From: Candidatus Omnitrophota bacterium
GTDB lineage: Bacteria > Omnitrophota > Gorgyraeia > Gorgyraeales > Gorgyraeaceae
DNA length: 5,334 bases
Direction: 5' to 3'
Assembly (NCBI GenBank): GCA_013202925.1
Contig: JABMRA010000140.1
Span: 1 to 5,334, forward strand
Positions 5,313-5,334 of the stretch are shown one piece after another. A model generated the notes under the pieces. The model worked only from the letters and a program-made list of their open reading frames with translations. It did no database searches and was not told the DNA's origin. The translations under genes were made by a program, and so were the position numbers. The first letter of the stretch is position 1; each line of letters starts with the position of its first letter.

Positions 5313-5334
5313 GAGCCAGTCGTTGATTTTGATA

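Noticed and set aside
5244..5334. Open minus-strand frame running in from the window edge and ending 13 bases inside acsD, as a possible C-terminus of an upstream gene
   Set aside because: Only about 29 codons are visible, no family is recognisable, and most of the frame is the perfect palindrome plus the acsD ribosome-binding site. It is not excluded, but it is too thin to annotate as a gene.

Overview
The window is a tightly packed block of bacterial genes, all on the minus strand, so transcription runs from high to low coordinates. Seven protein genes are supported. In transcription order they are acsD, acsE, a YjbQ-family gene, a fused hexulose-6-phosphate synthase/RraA-like gene, a BioD-like P-loop plus DRTGG gene, tatA and rpsU. 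The first six are separated by only 12 to 51 bases and probably form one operon. rpsU has its own near-consensus sigma-70-type promoter and is followed at the window edge by a terminator-like hairpin.

The organism is a bacterium, because bS21 and TatA are bacterial and AcsE is the bacterial-type methyltransferase. AcsD and AcsE point to an anaerobe with the Wood-Ljungdahl (reductive acetyl-CoA) pathway. The HPS-RraA fusion, frequent use of ATA and AGG codons, and this gene mix would fit an uncultured lineage such as Omnitrophota. That placement is a guess from style, not a demonstrated assignment.

Region by region: 1-85 is a U-rich terminator region; 86-268 is rpsU; 269-362 is the rpsU leader and promoter; 363-515 is tatA, a 50-residue gene; 528-1631 is the P-loop/DRTGG protein with a GTG start; 1632-1682 is a gap with an imperfect hairpin; 1683-2969 is HPS-RraA; 3014-3433 is the YjbQ protein; 3480-4274 is acsE; 4294-5256 is acsD; 5257-5334 holds a strong Shine-Dalgarno site directly after a perfect 20-bp inverted repeat.

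How they may work together: AcsE moves the methyl group from methyl-tetrahydrofolate to the corrinoid of the AcsC/AcsD protein, the step that feeds acetyl-CoA synthase. HPS interconverts formaldehyde plus ribulose-5-phosphate with hexulose-6-phosphate, so the operon may join formaldehyde/pentose metabolism to the C1 branch of the Wood-Ljungdahl pathway. AcsC, acetyl-CoA synthase, CO dehydrogenase, the isomerase PHI and TatC are not in the window. The most unusual points are the perfect palindrome touching the acsD ribosome-binding site, the co-occurrence of HPS-RraA with acsDE, and the DRTGG protein that lacks a phosphotransacetylase domain. I see no mobile element, CRISPR array, tRNA or rRNA.
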